DNA from: Pseudomonadales bacterium
GTDB taxonomy: Bacteria > Pseudomonadota > Gammaproteobacteria > Pseudomonadales > DT-91
DNA: 5,364 nt
Direction of reading: 5' to 3'
Assembly (NCBI GenBank): GCA_013215025.1
Contig: JABSRR010000078.1
Coordinates: forward strand, 1-5,364
Below, in pieces: positions 1-5,364 of this stretch. Within the stretch, counting starts at the first letter, position 1, and every line of letters begins with the position of its first letter. A program made the position numbers and the translations under genes. The notes under the pieces are model-generated. The model was given only the letters and a program-made list of their open reading frames with translations, searched no databases and was not told the origin of the DNA.

Positions 1-579
1 GGCAGAAAGCTGCCGCAGCATATCAGCGAAGAAGACGTTGAGGCTTTGCTGGATGCGCCAGACTTAAATCAGCCGATCGAGTTTCGTGATCGCGCCATGC
101 TGGAATTACTGTATGCCTGCGGTCTGCGGGTGTCAGAGCTGATTCAACTGCAGCTGGCGGATATCAGTGTCAGTCAGGGTATTGTGCGGGTGCTTGGGAA
201 GGGCGGCAAAGAGCGGATTGTGCCGATGGGTTATGCTGCAATAGATTGGTTAGAGGCGTATTTGCGCGATGTGCGACCGCTTTTACTGGGAGACAAGCAG
301 TCGACGGTTTGTTTTTTATCGCGACGTGGTCAGGCCATGACGCGACAGACTTTCTGGCATCGCATCAAGCATTATGCCCTGTGTGCCAATATCAGTAGCG
401 ATTTGTCACCGCATACCATTCGTCACGCCTTTGCAACACATTTACTGAATAATGGTGCCGACTTGCGGGTAGTTCAGTTATTATTGGGCCACAGTGATTT
501 ATCCACTACGCAAATTTATACCCATATCGCAACCGCTAGGCTGCAGCAGCTGCATCAGCAACATCACCCACGTGGCTGA
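1..579 (+). CDS. xerD: Tyrosine site-specific recombinase XerD (5'-partial)
   Basis: This is the C-terminal part of XerD. With XerC it resolves chromosome dimers by strand exchange at dif, coordinated with FtsK at the septum. The frame is open from base 1, so the gene starts outside the window; 192 residues are visible and about 105 N-terminal residues (the SAM-like DNA-binding domain) are missing, given a usual length near 300. The in-frame TTG at 46 is internal and is not the start. The complete tyrosine-recombinase catalytic set is visible, numbered from the first codon of the window: Arg43 in GLRVSEL, Lys67 in GKGGKER, His138 and Arg141 in SPHTIRHAF, His164 in LLGHSD, and nucleophile Tyr173 in QIYTH (codon 517-519). 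Their spacing matches E. coli XerD (R148, K172, H244, R247, H270, Y279) to within one residue. The C-terminal tail QLHQQHHPRG is typical of XerD and separates it from XerC and from integrases. dsbC follows 73 bp downstream, as is also seen in E. coli. Confidence 0.97.
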   Translation, partial: GRKLPQHISEEDVEALLDAPDLNQPIEFRDRAMLELLYACGLRVSELIQLQLADISVSQGIVRVLGKGGKERIVPMGYAAIDWLEAYLRDVRPLLLGDKQSTVCFLSRRGQAMTRQTFWHRIKHYALCANISSDLSPHTIRHAFATHLLNNGADLRVVQLLLGHSDLSTTQIYTHIATARLQQLHQQHHPRG

Positions 580-641
580 AGTAACAGCTGCATTGCTTAG
601 CTTACACTTGTTATGGGGCGCGTTTTTTCAGCTCAATATGT

Positions 642-655
642 AGGAGAGTGTTTTG
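642..655 (+). promoter_or_regulatory. Ribosome binding site and TTG start of dsbC
   Basis: AGGAG at 642-646 is a strong Shine-Dalgarno sequence. It stands 6 nt before the TTG at 653-655 and 12 nt before the next in-frame ATG at 659-661. The spacing favours the TTG, giving MRMSG at the N-terminus rather than MSG. An in-frame TAG at 641-643 rules out any earlier start, so only these two codons are possible. The choice changes the signal peptide by just two residues. Confidence 0.7.
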
Positions 656-1492
656 AGAATGTCAGGATTACCCGCCAGGGTTTATGGACTTGTATGCCTA
701 GCTTTGATTAGCATGCAATCGGCTTGTCAGGCTGACTCTGCCGAATCGGCGCCGTCGGCTGATAGCCCATCGCCAACGCAATCGGCGCCGTTACAGCTTA
801 TCCAGCCTGCCGAGGTGACAGATGCCGATGTGGCCGCTATTACCCGCAAAGCGCAGGCGGTGTTTGCTGGCATAGATGATCGCTTTAGCGTTAGCAGCGT
901 TACCGCTGCCGGTATTGACGGATACTACCGGATAAAAATCGCGCAGGGCCCAACCCTTTATACTGACGCCAATGTCAGCTATTTTTTCTCCGGTGAATTA
1001 TTCCAAGTAACCGACAACGGTCTAGTGAATTTAAGCCAGCAGTCACAGGCCGTTGAGCGCCGCGCCTTAATGGCAAATTTAGACCCTGAGTCGATGATTA
1101 TTTTCCCCGCCGAGGGCGAGCAAAAAGCGCAAGTGACGGTGTTTACCGATGTTGACTGTTTCTATTGTCAGAAGCTGCATCAAGAAGTGCCCGCCTTAAA
1201 TGCTGCGGGTATTGCGGTTCGCTATATGGCATTTCCGCGCGCCGGCATTGGCTCAAGCTCTTACGACAAGGTGGTATCGGCCTGGTGTGCTGACGATCCG
1301 TTGACCGCGATGACGCGCTTAAAAGCTCGCCAGTCGATCACTGATAAGCGTTGTGAAAACCCAGTGGCCGAGCATTATCGACTTGGCCAAACCCTGGGGG
1401 TGAGCGGCACGCCGGCAATTTTACTGGACGATGGGGTGATTATTCCTGGCTACCGTCCGGCTGATGACTTAATTAAGCAGCTGCTGAACTGA
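653..1492 (+). CDS. dsbC: Thiol:disulfide interchange protein DsbC (disulfide isomerase)
   Basis: DsbC is a periplasmic, V-shaped homodimer that reshuffles wrong disulfides and is kept reduced by DsbD. The order here is: export signal (residues about 1-27, hydrophobic core YGLVCLALISM); Ser/Ala/Pro/Asp-rich linker (about 28-48); N-terminal dimerisation domain (about 55-120, with YYRIKIAQGPTLYTDANVSYFF); linker helix; thioredoxin-fold domain (about 140-279). The active site is C169-F-Y-C172 within VFTDVDCFYCQKLH; E. coli has CGYC. A second Cys pair, C212 and C234, matches the structural disulfide of E. coli DsbC, and the cis-proline loop is GVSGTPA (P254). LGVSGTPA and IPGYRPADDL near the end are typical of DsbC rather than DsbG. 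At 279 residues it is about 40 longer than the E. coli precursor, mostly because of the linker. The signal is ambiguous: ISMQSAC resembles a lipobox but has Gln at -3, while ACQA|D would fit a signal peptidase I site. It lies between xerD and hom. Confidence 0.95.
   Translation: MRMSGLPARVYGLVCLALISMQSACQADSAESAPSADSPSPTQSAPLQLIQPAEVTDADVAAITRKAQAVFAGIDDRFSVSSVTAAGIDGYYRIKIAQGPTLYTDANVSYFFSGELFQVTDNGLVNLSQQSQAVERRALMANLDPESMIIFPAEGEQKAQVTVFTDVDCFYCQKLHQEVPALNAAGIAVRYMAFPRAGIGSSSYDKVVSAWCADDPLTAMTRLKARQSITDKRCENPVAEHYRLGQTLGVSGTPAILLDDGVIIPGYRPADDLIKQLLN
744..791 (+). repeat. 12-bp direct repeat in the dsbC linker
   Basis: AATCGGCGCCGT occurs at 744-755 and again at 780-791. The 36-bp offset keeps both copies in frame, encoding ESAPS and QSAPL in the low-complexity Ser/Ala/Pro segment after the signal peptide. 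A shorter CAATCGGC lies at 715-722. The pattern suggests that the linker grew by small in-frame duplications. It has no evident regulatory role. Confidence 0.6.
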
Positions 1493-1544
1493 GCAGCCTA
1501 GCGTTTTGCCGGCGTTTGGCGGCCGGGCTATGCGCTTTAGACGT

Positions 1545-1572
1545 GGTGACTGATGGCAAACTGTCAGTCGCT
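1545..1572 (+). other. Long hairpin in the dsbC-hom intergenic region
   Basis: Bases 1545-1556 can pair with 1561-1572 around a CAAA tetraloop (1557-1560), giving a continuous 12-bp RNA stem. The core GACTGA/TCAGTC pairs perfectly, and four of the other pairs are G-U wobbles. No T-run follows, so it is not a classical terminator. It lies 52 nt after the dsbC stop and about 75 bp before the predicted hom -10 box, so it would belong to the 3' end of the dsbC transcript, where it could protect the mRNA from exonucleases. The function is inferred; only the pairing is seen. Confidence 0.45.
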
Positions 1573-1606
1573 GACGCCTGCAGAATGCGCCATTCGCGCT
1601 GCATTG

Positions 1607-1631
1607 ACCGCTGCGATTAGCGGTACTCTTT
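1607..1631 (+). terminator. Possible weak terminator after dsbC
   Basis: ACCGCT (1607-1612) and AGCGGT (1619-1624) form a 6-bp GC-rich stem with a 6-nt loop, followed by ACTCTTT (1625-1631). The stem is short and the T-tract is broken, so termination would be inefficient at best. Its place between dsbC and the hom promoter fits a partial transcription end for the xerD-dsbC unit. An overlapping inverted repeat (TGCAG 1579-1583 with CTGCA 1599-1603) could compete with nearby folds. Confidence 0.3.
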
Positions 1632-1646
1632 AAGCAAAATTCTGTG

Positions 1647-1652
1647 TATAAT
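1647..1652 (+). promoter_or_regulatory. Predicted sigma-70 -10 box of the hom-thrC promoter
   Basis: TATAAT at 1647-1652 is a perfect -10 hexamer, 38 bp before the hom start codon. Transcription would begin near 1659, leaving a leader of about 30 nt. The matching -35 position for a 17-bp spacer (1624-1629, TACTCT) fits the consensus poorly; a good TTGACC at 1604-1609 is too far upstream to pair with this box. A weak -35 suggests a modest or activator-dependent promoter. With so short a leader, there is no room for a threonine/isoleucine attenuator of the E. coli thrL type downstream of this start. Confidence 0.55.
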
Positions 1653-1690
1653 CTTGCGCCTTAAATTATCCCTGAACGAGACGAGATAAA

Positions 1691-2995
1691 GTGCTTAAAC
1701 CCGTAAATATCGGTATCTGTGGCCTAGGAACGGTCGGTGGTGGCACCTTTAATGTGCTGGCCAGAAATCATGCGCAAATTGCTGCCCGTACCGGCTGCGA
1801 TATTCGTGTCAGCCATGTGGCGATTCGCCAAGCGAAGCCTGAATTTGATTTGTCGAATGTGACTGTTGAGTCAGATGTGTTGGCAGTGGCGCGCGCGCCT
1901 GAAGTCGATATTGTGGTTGAAACTATTGGCGGTTATGACGCCGCTAAACGTTTGGTGTTGACCGCTATTGAACACGGTAAACATGTGGTGACTGCCAATA
2001 AGGCTTTAATCGCCGAGCATGGTAACGAGATTTTTAGCAAAGCCGCTGAACATGGCGTTTCGGTCTATTTTGAAGCTGCGGTTGCCGGCGGTATTCCGGT
2101 AATCAAAGCCTTGCGCGAGGGCCTGGCCGGTAATCAAATTGATTGGCTAGCCGGCATTATTAACGGCACTGGTAATTTTATTCTCACCGAGATGAAAGAT
2201 AAGGGTCGTGACTTTGCTGACGTTTTGGCCGAAGCACAGGCACTGGGTTATGCCGAAGCGGATCCAACCTTTGATGTTGAAGGTATCGATGCCTGCCATA
2301 AGCTGGCGATATTGGCCTCATTAGCGTTTGGGGTGGAATTATCTTTTGATCGCGCCTATACCGAGGGCATTAGTCAGGTTGCGCCTTTAGATGTGGTGTT
2401 GGCAGAAGAGCTTGGGTTTAATATTAAGCATTTAGGCATTGCGCGTCAGCTTGAGCAGGGTATTGAGTTACGCGTTCATCCAACCTTGATTCCAAAAACT
2501 CAGCTATTAGCAAACGTGCATGGCGTGATGAATGCGGTAATGATTCATGCCGACGCGGTTGGTTCAACCATGTATTACGGTGCCGGAGCAGGTGCCGAAC
2601 CAACAGCTTCGTCGATTGTCGCTGATATCTGCGATATTGCACGCTTGTTAGATGCTAGCCAGGCGCAATCCGTACCGCCGCTATCATTTGCACAGGCAAG
2701 TATTCAGCCGGCGACGATTTTGCCGATTGAACAGGTGCGTAGCGAATTTTATTTGCGTTTCAGTGCGCATGATGAACCCGGTGTGATGATGCACGTTACA
2801 GAAGCCTTGAGTGCGCAAGGTATTAGCATTGAGACGATGATTCAAAAAGCGCCCGATGCTGCTGAGCATTCTCTGGTTGCCTTAGTAACCGATCATGTTG
2901 AAGAACAACGCTTGCGCACCGCCGTTGCGCAAATCGAGACGCTGCCAACCATTCAGGGTTCGGTGCATGTGATTCGGGTCGAATCGCTGGCCTAG
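1691..2995 (+). CDS. hom: Homoserine dehydrogenase (monofunctional, ACT-domain type)
   Basis: This cytoplasmic enzyme reduces aspartate-4-semialdehyde to homoserine with NAD(P)H, at the branch leading to threonine, isoleucine and methionine. The protein is 434 residues, the usual length for the monofunctional Pseudomonas-type enzyme, and has no fused aspartokinase. The Rossmann nucleotide-binding loop GLGTVGGG is at 11-18. TANKAL at 101-106 carries the likely catalytic Lys104. GTGNFI at 159-164 starts the substrate region. E189, D195, D200 and K204 (in EADPTFDVEGIDACHK) keep the spacing of yeast E208, D214, D219 and K223. A C-terminal ACT domain (about 352-430) is the likely site of feedback inhibition by threonine. 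The start is GTG; an in-frame TGA at 1673-1675 and the absence of another Met before residue 168 leave no alternative. The ribosome site is weak (ACGAGA, 1681-1686). thrC follows after 21 nt, so the two are almost certainly cotranscribed. Confidence 0.97.
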   Translation: MLKPVNIGICGLGTVGGGTFNVLARNHAQIAARTGCDIRVSHVAIRQAKPEFDLSNVTVESDVLAVARAPEVDIVVETIGGYDAAKRLVLTAIEHGKHVVTANKALIAEHGNEIFSKAAEHGVSVYFEAAVAGGIPVIKALREGLAGNQIDWLAGIINGTGNFILTEMKDKGRDFADVLAEAQALGYAEADPTFDVEGIDACHKLAILASLAFGVELSFDRAYTEGISQVAPLDVVLAEELGFNIKHLGIARQLEQGIELRVHPTLIPKTQLLANVHGVMNAVMIHADAVGSTMYYGAGAGAEPTASSIVADICDIARLLDASQAQSVPPLSFAQASIQPATILPIEQVRSEFYLRFSAHDEPGVMMHVTEALSAQGISIETMIQKAPDAAEHSLVALVTDHVEEQRLRTAVAQIETLPTIQGSVHVIRVESLA

Positions 2996-3001
2996 TGTAG
3001 T

Positions 3002-3019
3002 AAAGAGTTTACGATTATG
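3002..3019 (+). promoter_or_regulatory. Ribosome binding site and start of thrC
   Basis: AAAGAG at 3002-3007 lies 9 nt before the ATG at 3017 and 15 nt before a second in-frame ATG at 3023. The spacing favours 3017 (MTMKYISTRG). Homologues often begin at the equivalent of the second Met (MxYISTRGQAP), so the first two residues are uncertain. The site sits in the 21-nt gap after the hom stop, and I see no separate promoter there. Confidence 0.55.
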
Positions 3020-4423
3020 ACGATGAAATATATTAGTACCCGCGGCCAAGCCCCCGTGCTTAATTTTGAACAGGTAATGCTGACAGGCTTAGCCAGCGAT
3101 GGTGGCTTATATGTGCCCGAGCAGCTGCCACGTTTTAGCCGCGAAAAAATTGCTAGCTTTGCGGCGATGTCTTATGCCGAAGTGGCTTATGAGGTGATGC
3201 AGCCCTTTGTTACTGGCTGTATTGACGATGATGATTTTAAAGCGATGATTGAAGACTGCTATCAAGAGTTTCGTCATCCTGCGGTAGCGCCTTTGGTTCA
3301 GCTTGGCCATAACGAATGGCTGCTAGAGCTATTTCAAGGTCCGACCTTGGCATTCAAGGACTTTGCTTTGCAGCTCTTAGGTCGCCTATTAGATTATGTG
3401 TTAGAGCGTAAGCAGCAAAAAGTTGTGATTATGGGAGCAACGTCGGGCGATACTGGCTCTGCAGCTATAGAAGGTTGTCGTCGCTGTAAGAATATCGATA
3501 TTTTTATTCTGCATCCGCACCAGCGTGTTTCAGATGTGCAGCGTAAACAGATGACCTCAGTATTGGCAGACAACATCCATAATATTGCGCTAGAGGGCAA
3601 TTTTGATGATTGCCAGTCGATGGTGAAAGCCAGCTTTAATGATCAGTCATTCTTGCCCGATGGGCGCCAGCTTGTTGCCGTTAATTCGATAAACTGGGCG
3701 CGTATCATGGCGCAAATTGTTTATTATTTTTATGCTGCCGCGGCACTTGGCGCACCTGATAAAGAGGTTGGCTTTTCGGTGCCAACCGGTAATTTTGGTG
3801 ATATTTTTGCGGGCTATTTAGCTAAGCAAATGGGGCTGCCAATTAATCAATTGATTGTTGCCACCAATACTAACGATATTCTTCATCGTACTATTGCCAA
3901 AAATTTATATCAGAAGCATGAGTTGGTGCACACCTTATCGCCATCGATGGATATTATGGTTTCATCCAATTTCGAGCGCTTATTGTTTGATGTGTTTGAT
4001 CGCGATGGCGCAGAGCTTGCTGCATTTATGGCTGCCTGTAACGGTGATCAAACAGTGACCCTGCCGCAGGATAAATTTGACCATACCCGTGAGCTATTCG
4101 ACAGTTTTGCGGTTGATGACGCCATGACCTGTGAAACGATTGCCTCGGTATTTGAGCAAACTGAATATTTATTGGATCCACACTCTGCAATTGGTGTTAA
4201 AGCAGCGCGTGAGGTTCGTCGCAGTACGGCAACTCCTATGGTTACCTTAGCGACCGCGCATCCGGCAAAATTTGCGGAGGCAGCCTTGCAGGCTGGACAA
4301 AGCGAAGAGCCGGCATTGCCGCACCATATGGCTGATTTAATGCAGCGTGAAGAGCGCTTTACCGTTTTGGCCAATGATATGCAGCAGGTGCATGCGTTTA
4401 TGCAGCAAAATATTGTTGCATAA
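3017..4423 (+). CDS. thrC: Threonine synthase
   Basis: This cytoplasmic, PLP-dependent enzyme (fold type II) converts O-phosphohomoserine to threonine and phosphate, the last step of the pathway that the upstream hom gene feeds. It has 468 residues, full length for the Pseudomonas/yeast-like class of ThrC. The N-terminal segment MKYISTRGQAPVLNFEQVMLTGLASDGGLYVP is typical of this class. GPTLAFKDFALQLLG (108-122) contains Lys114, the expected Schiff-base lysine. GATSGDTGSAAIEG (140-153) and SVPTGNFGDIFAGY (254-267) form substrate and PLP-phosphate loops. NSINWARIMAQIVYYF (223-238) and SPSMDIMVSSNFERLLFD (308-325) are further family signatures, and LDPHSAIGVKAA (386-397) lies near the C-terminus. 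Homoserine kinase (thrB), which makes its substrate, is absent from the window, in line with Pseudomonas-type genomes where it is unlinked. The gene is intact with no frameshift, and transcription probably ends at the palindrome 35 bp downstream. Confidence 0.97.
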   Translation: MTMKYISTRGQAPVLNFEQVMLTGLASDGGLYVPEQLPRFSREKIASFAAMSYAEVAYEVMQPFVTGCIDDDDFKAMIEDCYQEFRHPAVAPLVQLGHNEWLLELFQGPTLAFKDFALQLLGRLLDYVLERKQQKVVIMGATSGDTGSAAIEGCRRCKNIDIFILHPHQRVSDVQRKQMTSVLADNIHNIALEGNFDDCQSMVKASFNDQSFLPDGRQLVAVNSINWARIMAQIVYYFYAAAALGAPDKEVGFSVPTGNFGDIFAGYLAKQMGLPINQLIVATNTNDILHRTIAKNLYQKHELVHTLSPSMDIMVSSNFERLLFDVFDRDGAELAAFMAACNGDQTVTLPQDKFDHTRELFDSFAVDDAMTCETIASVFEQTEYLLDPHSAIGVKAAREVRRSTATPMVTLATAHPAKFAEAALQAGQSEEPALPHHMADLMQREERFTVLANDMQQVHAFMQQNIVA

Positions 4424-4458
4424 GCTGTTTTTAAAGCACTGAGATCTGATCGAGATAG

Positions 4459-4485
4459 AAAAAAGCGGCCTAGGCCGCTTTTTTT
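4459..4485. terminator. Bidirectional Rho-independent terminator between convergent genes
   Basis: A perfect 26-bp palindrome (4459-4484) consists of six A, GCGGCC, TA, GGCCGC and six T, with a seventh T at 4485. On the + strand it gives a GC stem followed by a U-run 35 bp after the thrC stop. On the - strand the A-run becomes the U-run, placed about 40-65 bp after the stop of the acyl-CoA dehydrogenase. In RNA the central CTAG would form a four-base loop on a 5-bp GC stem, extended by A-U pairs. Its position between converging genes and its symmetry both support a shared terminator for the hom-thrC unit and for the opposite gene. Confidence 0.93.
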
Positions 4486-4506
4486 ATTAGAGCTATGTAT
4501 AGGGCC

Positions 4507-4530
4507 TTACATCGCAGCTAGATCTTACAT
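4507..4530 (-). repeat. Repeated ATG-TAA end at the 3' end of the acyl-CoA dehydrogenase gene
   Basis: Read on the - strand, the gene ends Leu-Ala-Ala-Val-Ala-Met-stop (stop at 4525-4527). After four in-frame codons (Asp-Leu-Ala-Ala) comes a second Met-stop, with TAA at 4507-4509. ATGTAAG therefore occurs twice, 18 bp apart and in the same frame, and both copies follow a Leu-Ala-Ala context. It looks like a small degenerate tandem duplication of the C-terminal codons, which leaves a backup stop. Chance similarity is possible because the repeat is short. Confidence 0.4.
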
Positions 4531-5364
4531 TGCTACAGCGGCTAAGTTTAGATAGCTGCTGCCATTGGCAGCGGTAATCACCTGATGCAGGCTTAGGTAG
4601 CGCGGTAGAATATGGTCAAAGTAGAATGCACAACTGACTTTTTTCCGCGTAGCTAAGGCGCTGTCATTGGCTGCCAGTAAGGCAGACTTTAATAAGCGTT
4701 CAGCCCCCAAGACATAGCCACAAAGCATCATATAATCATTAGCAACGGCCTCGCGCTGATGCTGCTCTGGCTGCGCTAACAGAGATTTAGTTGCCTGCTG
4801 AACGGCGTCGATAGCCTTAGTCAAAATTGTAGCATAGGCGCTGAATTCGTCTGTCTCGGCAGCGGCTGCGGCCGTCGTTCGCATTTCGTCTAATAGTGTA
4901 AACATGGCATGGCCGTTATCACGCGCGGTTTTTCGACCAATTAAATCTAGCGCTTGAATACCGGTGGTGCCTTCATAAATGGTCAAGATTCTGGCATCGC
5001 GATAATGCTGCGCGGCTCCGGTTTCCTCGACAAAGCCCATGCCGCCATGTATTTGAATATTTAACGACGTCACTTCTTGTGACATTTCGGTAGCAAAACC
5101 TTTCACAATAGGTGTGAGTAAGTCAGCCTTGCTTTGCGAGCTTTGGCCTGCTTTAACTTTATCGATAGTGGCAAAGGCTTCATAGGTCATCGCGCGAGCG
5201 GCTTCGGTTAACGACTGCATGCTTAGTAGCATACGCTGCACGTCAGCATGGTGGTTGATCGTAATACGTTCGCCATTTTGTTTGTCGTAGCCCTGCACGC
5301 GCTCTGCAGCATAGTGTTTTGCCTGTTGCAGTGCACGCTCAGCAATCGCCACACCCTGCATGCC
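4525..5364 (-). CDS. Acyl-CoA dehydrogenase, long DmdC/FadE-like type (5'-partial)
   Basis: This is the C-terminal part of a flavoprotein that introduces an alpha-beta double bond into an acyl-CoA thioester, passing electrons to ETF. The frame remains open to the right edge, so the start lies outside the window. About 279 residues plus the stop are visible, nearly half of the roughly 600 expected for this class. The Met codon at 5359-5361 is internal (GMQGVAIAERAL matches a mid-protein helix of the family). IHGGMGFVEE is the conserved glycine-rich flavin-contact loop. IYEGTTGIQALDLIGRK carries the likely catalytic base, the Glu encoded at 4972-4974. After this comes an extra helical domain of about 125 residues, typical of the long subfamily that includes 3-methylmercaptopropionyl-CoA dehydrogenase DmdC and various FadE paralogues. 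The substrate cannot be told from this fragment: fatty acyl-CoA and methylmercaptopropionyl-CoA are both possible. It converges on thrC, with 101 bp between stops. Confidence 0.93.
   Translation of the reverse strand, partial: GMQGVAIAERALQQAKHYAAERVQGYDKQNGERITINHHADVQRMLLSMQSLTEAARAMTYEAFATIDKVKAGQSSQSKADLLTPIVKGFATEMSQEVTSLNIQIHGGMGFVEETGAAQHYRDARILTIYEGTTGIQALDLIGRKTARDNGHAMFTLLDEMRTTAAAAAETDEFSAYATILTKAIDAVQQATKSLLAQPEQHQREAVANDYMMLCGYVLGAERLLKSALLAANDSALATRKKVSCAFYFDHILPRYLSLHQVITAANGSSYLNLAAVAM

Noticed and set aside
46..579. TTG at position 46 as the start of the recombinase gene
   Set aside because: The frame is open back to base 1, and the upstream residues (KLPQHISEEDVEALL) continue the XerD alignment, so the true start lies outside the window.
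1..579. A mobile-element integrase or integron, suggested by the tyrosine recombinase
   Set aside because: The C-terminal tail and active-site spacing are those of housekeeping XerD, and the dsbC-hom-thrC neighbourhood is chromosomal core. No attachment site or cargo gene is seen.
580..652. A separate promoter or terminator between xerD and dsbC
   Set aside because: The 73-bp gap has TTGCTT and TTATGG elements, but they are wrongly spaced, and no GC stem with a T-run is present. Only the ribosome site of dsbC is supportable.
2424..2869. Two open frames of 60-70 codons on the - strand inside hom
   Set aside because: Both are antisense to conserved hom sequence, lack a plausible start region and match no recognised protein.
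3107..3600. Two open frames of 67-68 codons on the - strand inside thrC
   Set aside because: Both are antisense to the strongly conserved PLP-binding half of threonine synthase and are most simply shadows.
3855..4058. A 67-codon open frame on the + strand inside thrC
   Set aside because: It is an out-of-frame shadow of thrC, with no ribosome site and hydrophobic content explained by frame shift of the host codons.
4048..4374. A 108-codon open frame on the - strand inside thrC
   Set aside because: It lies entirely antisense to the conserved thrC coding sequence, resembles no family I know, and is Cys/Ser-rich in the way expected of an antisense shadow.

Overview
This 5.4-kb window looks like ordinary chromosomal core sequence from a gammaproteobacterium. 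The gene order xerD - dsbC - hom - thrC is, from memory, the arrangement found in Pseudomonas and related lineages, and the protein sequences read like close homologues of those. The moderate base composition, the separate (monofunctional) homoserine dehydrogenase and a neighbouring DmdC-type acyl-CoA dehydrogenase would suit a marine relative of the Pseudomonadales/Cellvibrionales. That placement is an inference and cannot be settled from the window.

Layout: (1) 1-579 (+), the C-terminal two thirds of the tyrosine recombinase XerD, with all six catalytic residues present. (2) 653-1492 (+), dsbC, a periplasmic disulfide isomerase with a CFYC active site, an unusual Ser/Ala/Pro-rich N-terminal extension and a TTG start. 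(3) 1493-1690, a 198-bp intergenic region with several inverted repeats and a consensus TATAAT -10 box ahead of hom. (4) 1691-2995 (+), hom, homoserine dehydrogenase with a C-terminal ACT domain. (5) 3017-4423 (+), thrC, threonine synthase, 21 nt after hom. (6) 4459-4485, a perfect-palindrome bidirectional terminator between converging genes. (7) 4525-5364 (-), the C-terminal part of a long acyl-CoA dehydrogenase that runs off the right edge.

How the genes work together: hom and thrC form a two-gene unit carrying two of the last three steps from aspartate semialdehyde to threonine. Homoserine kinase (thrB) must lie elsewhere. xerD (chromosome dimer resolution) and dsbC (periplasmic protein folding) are functionally unrelated to the threonine genes and share only a conserved neighbourhood. 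The acyl-CoA dehydrogenase is transcribed towards the threonine genes and is insulated from them by the shared terminator.

I found no mobile element, tRNA, rRNA, CRISPR array, phage gene or recognisably new system. The points that deserve a second look are small: the DsbC active-site variant and N-terminal extension, the structured dsbC-hom intergenic region, and a repeated in-frame stop at the 3' end of the acyl-CoA dehydrogenase.
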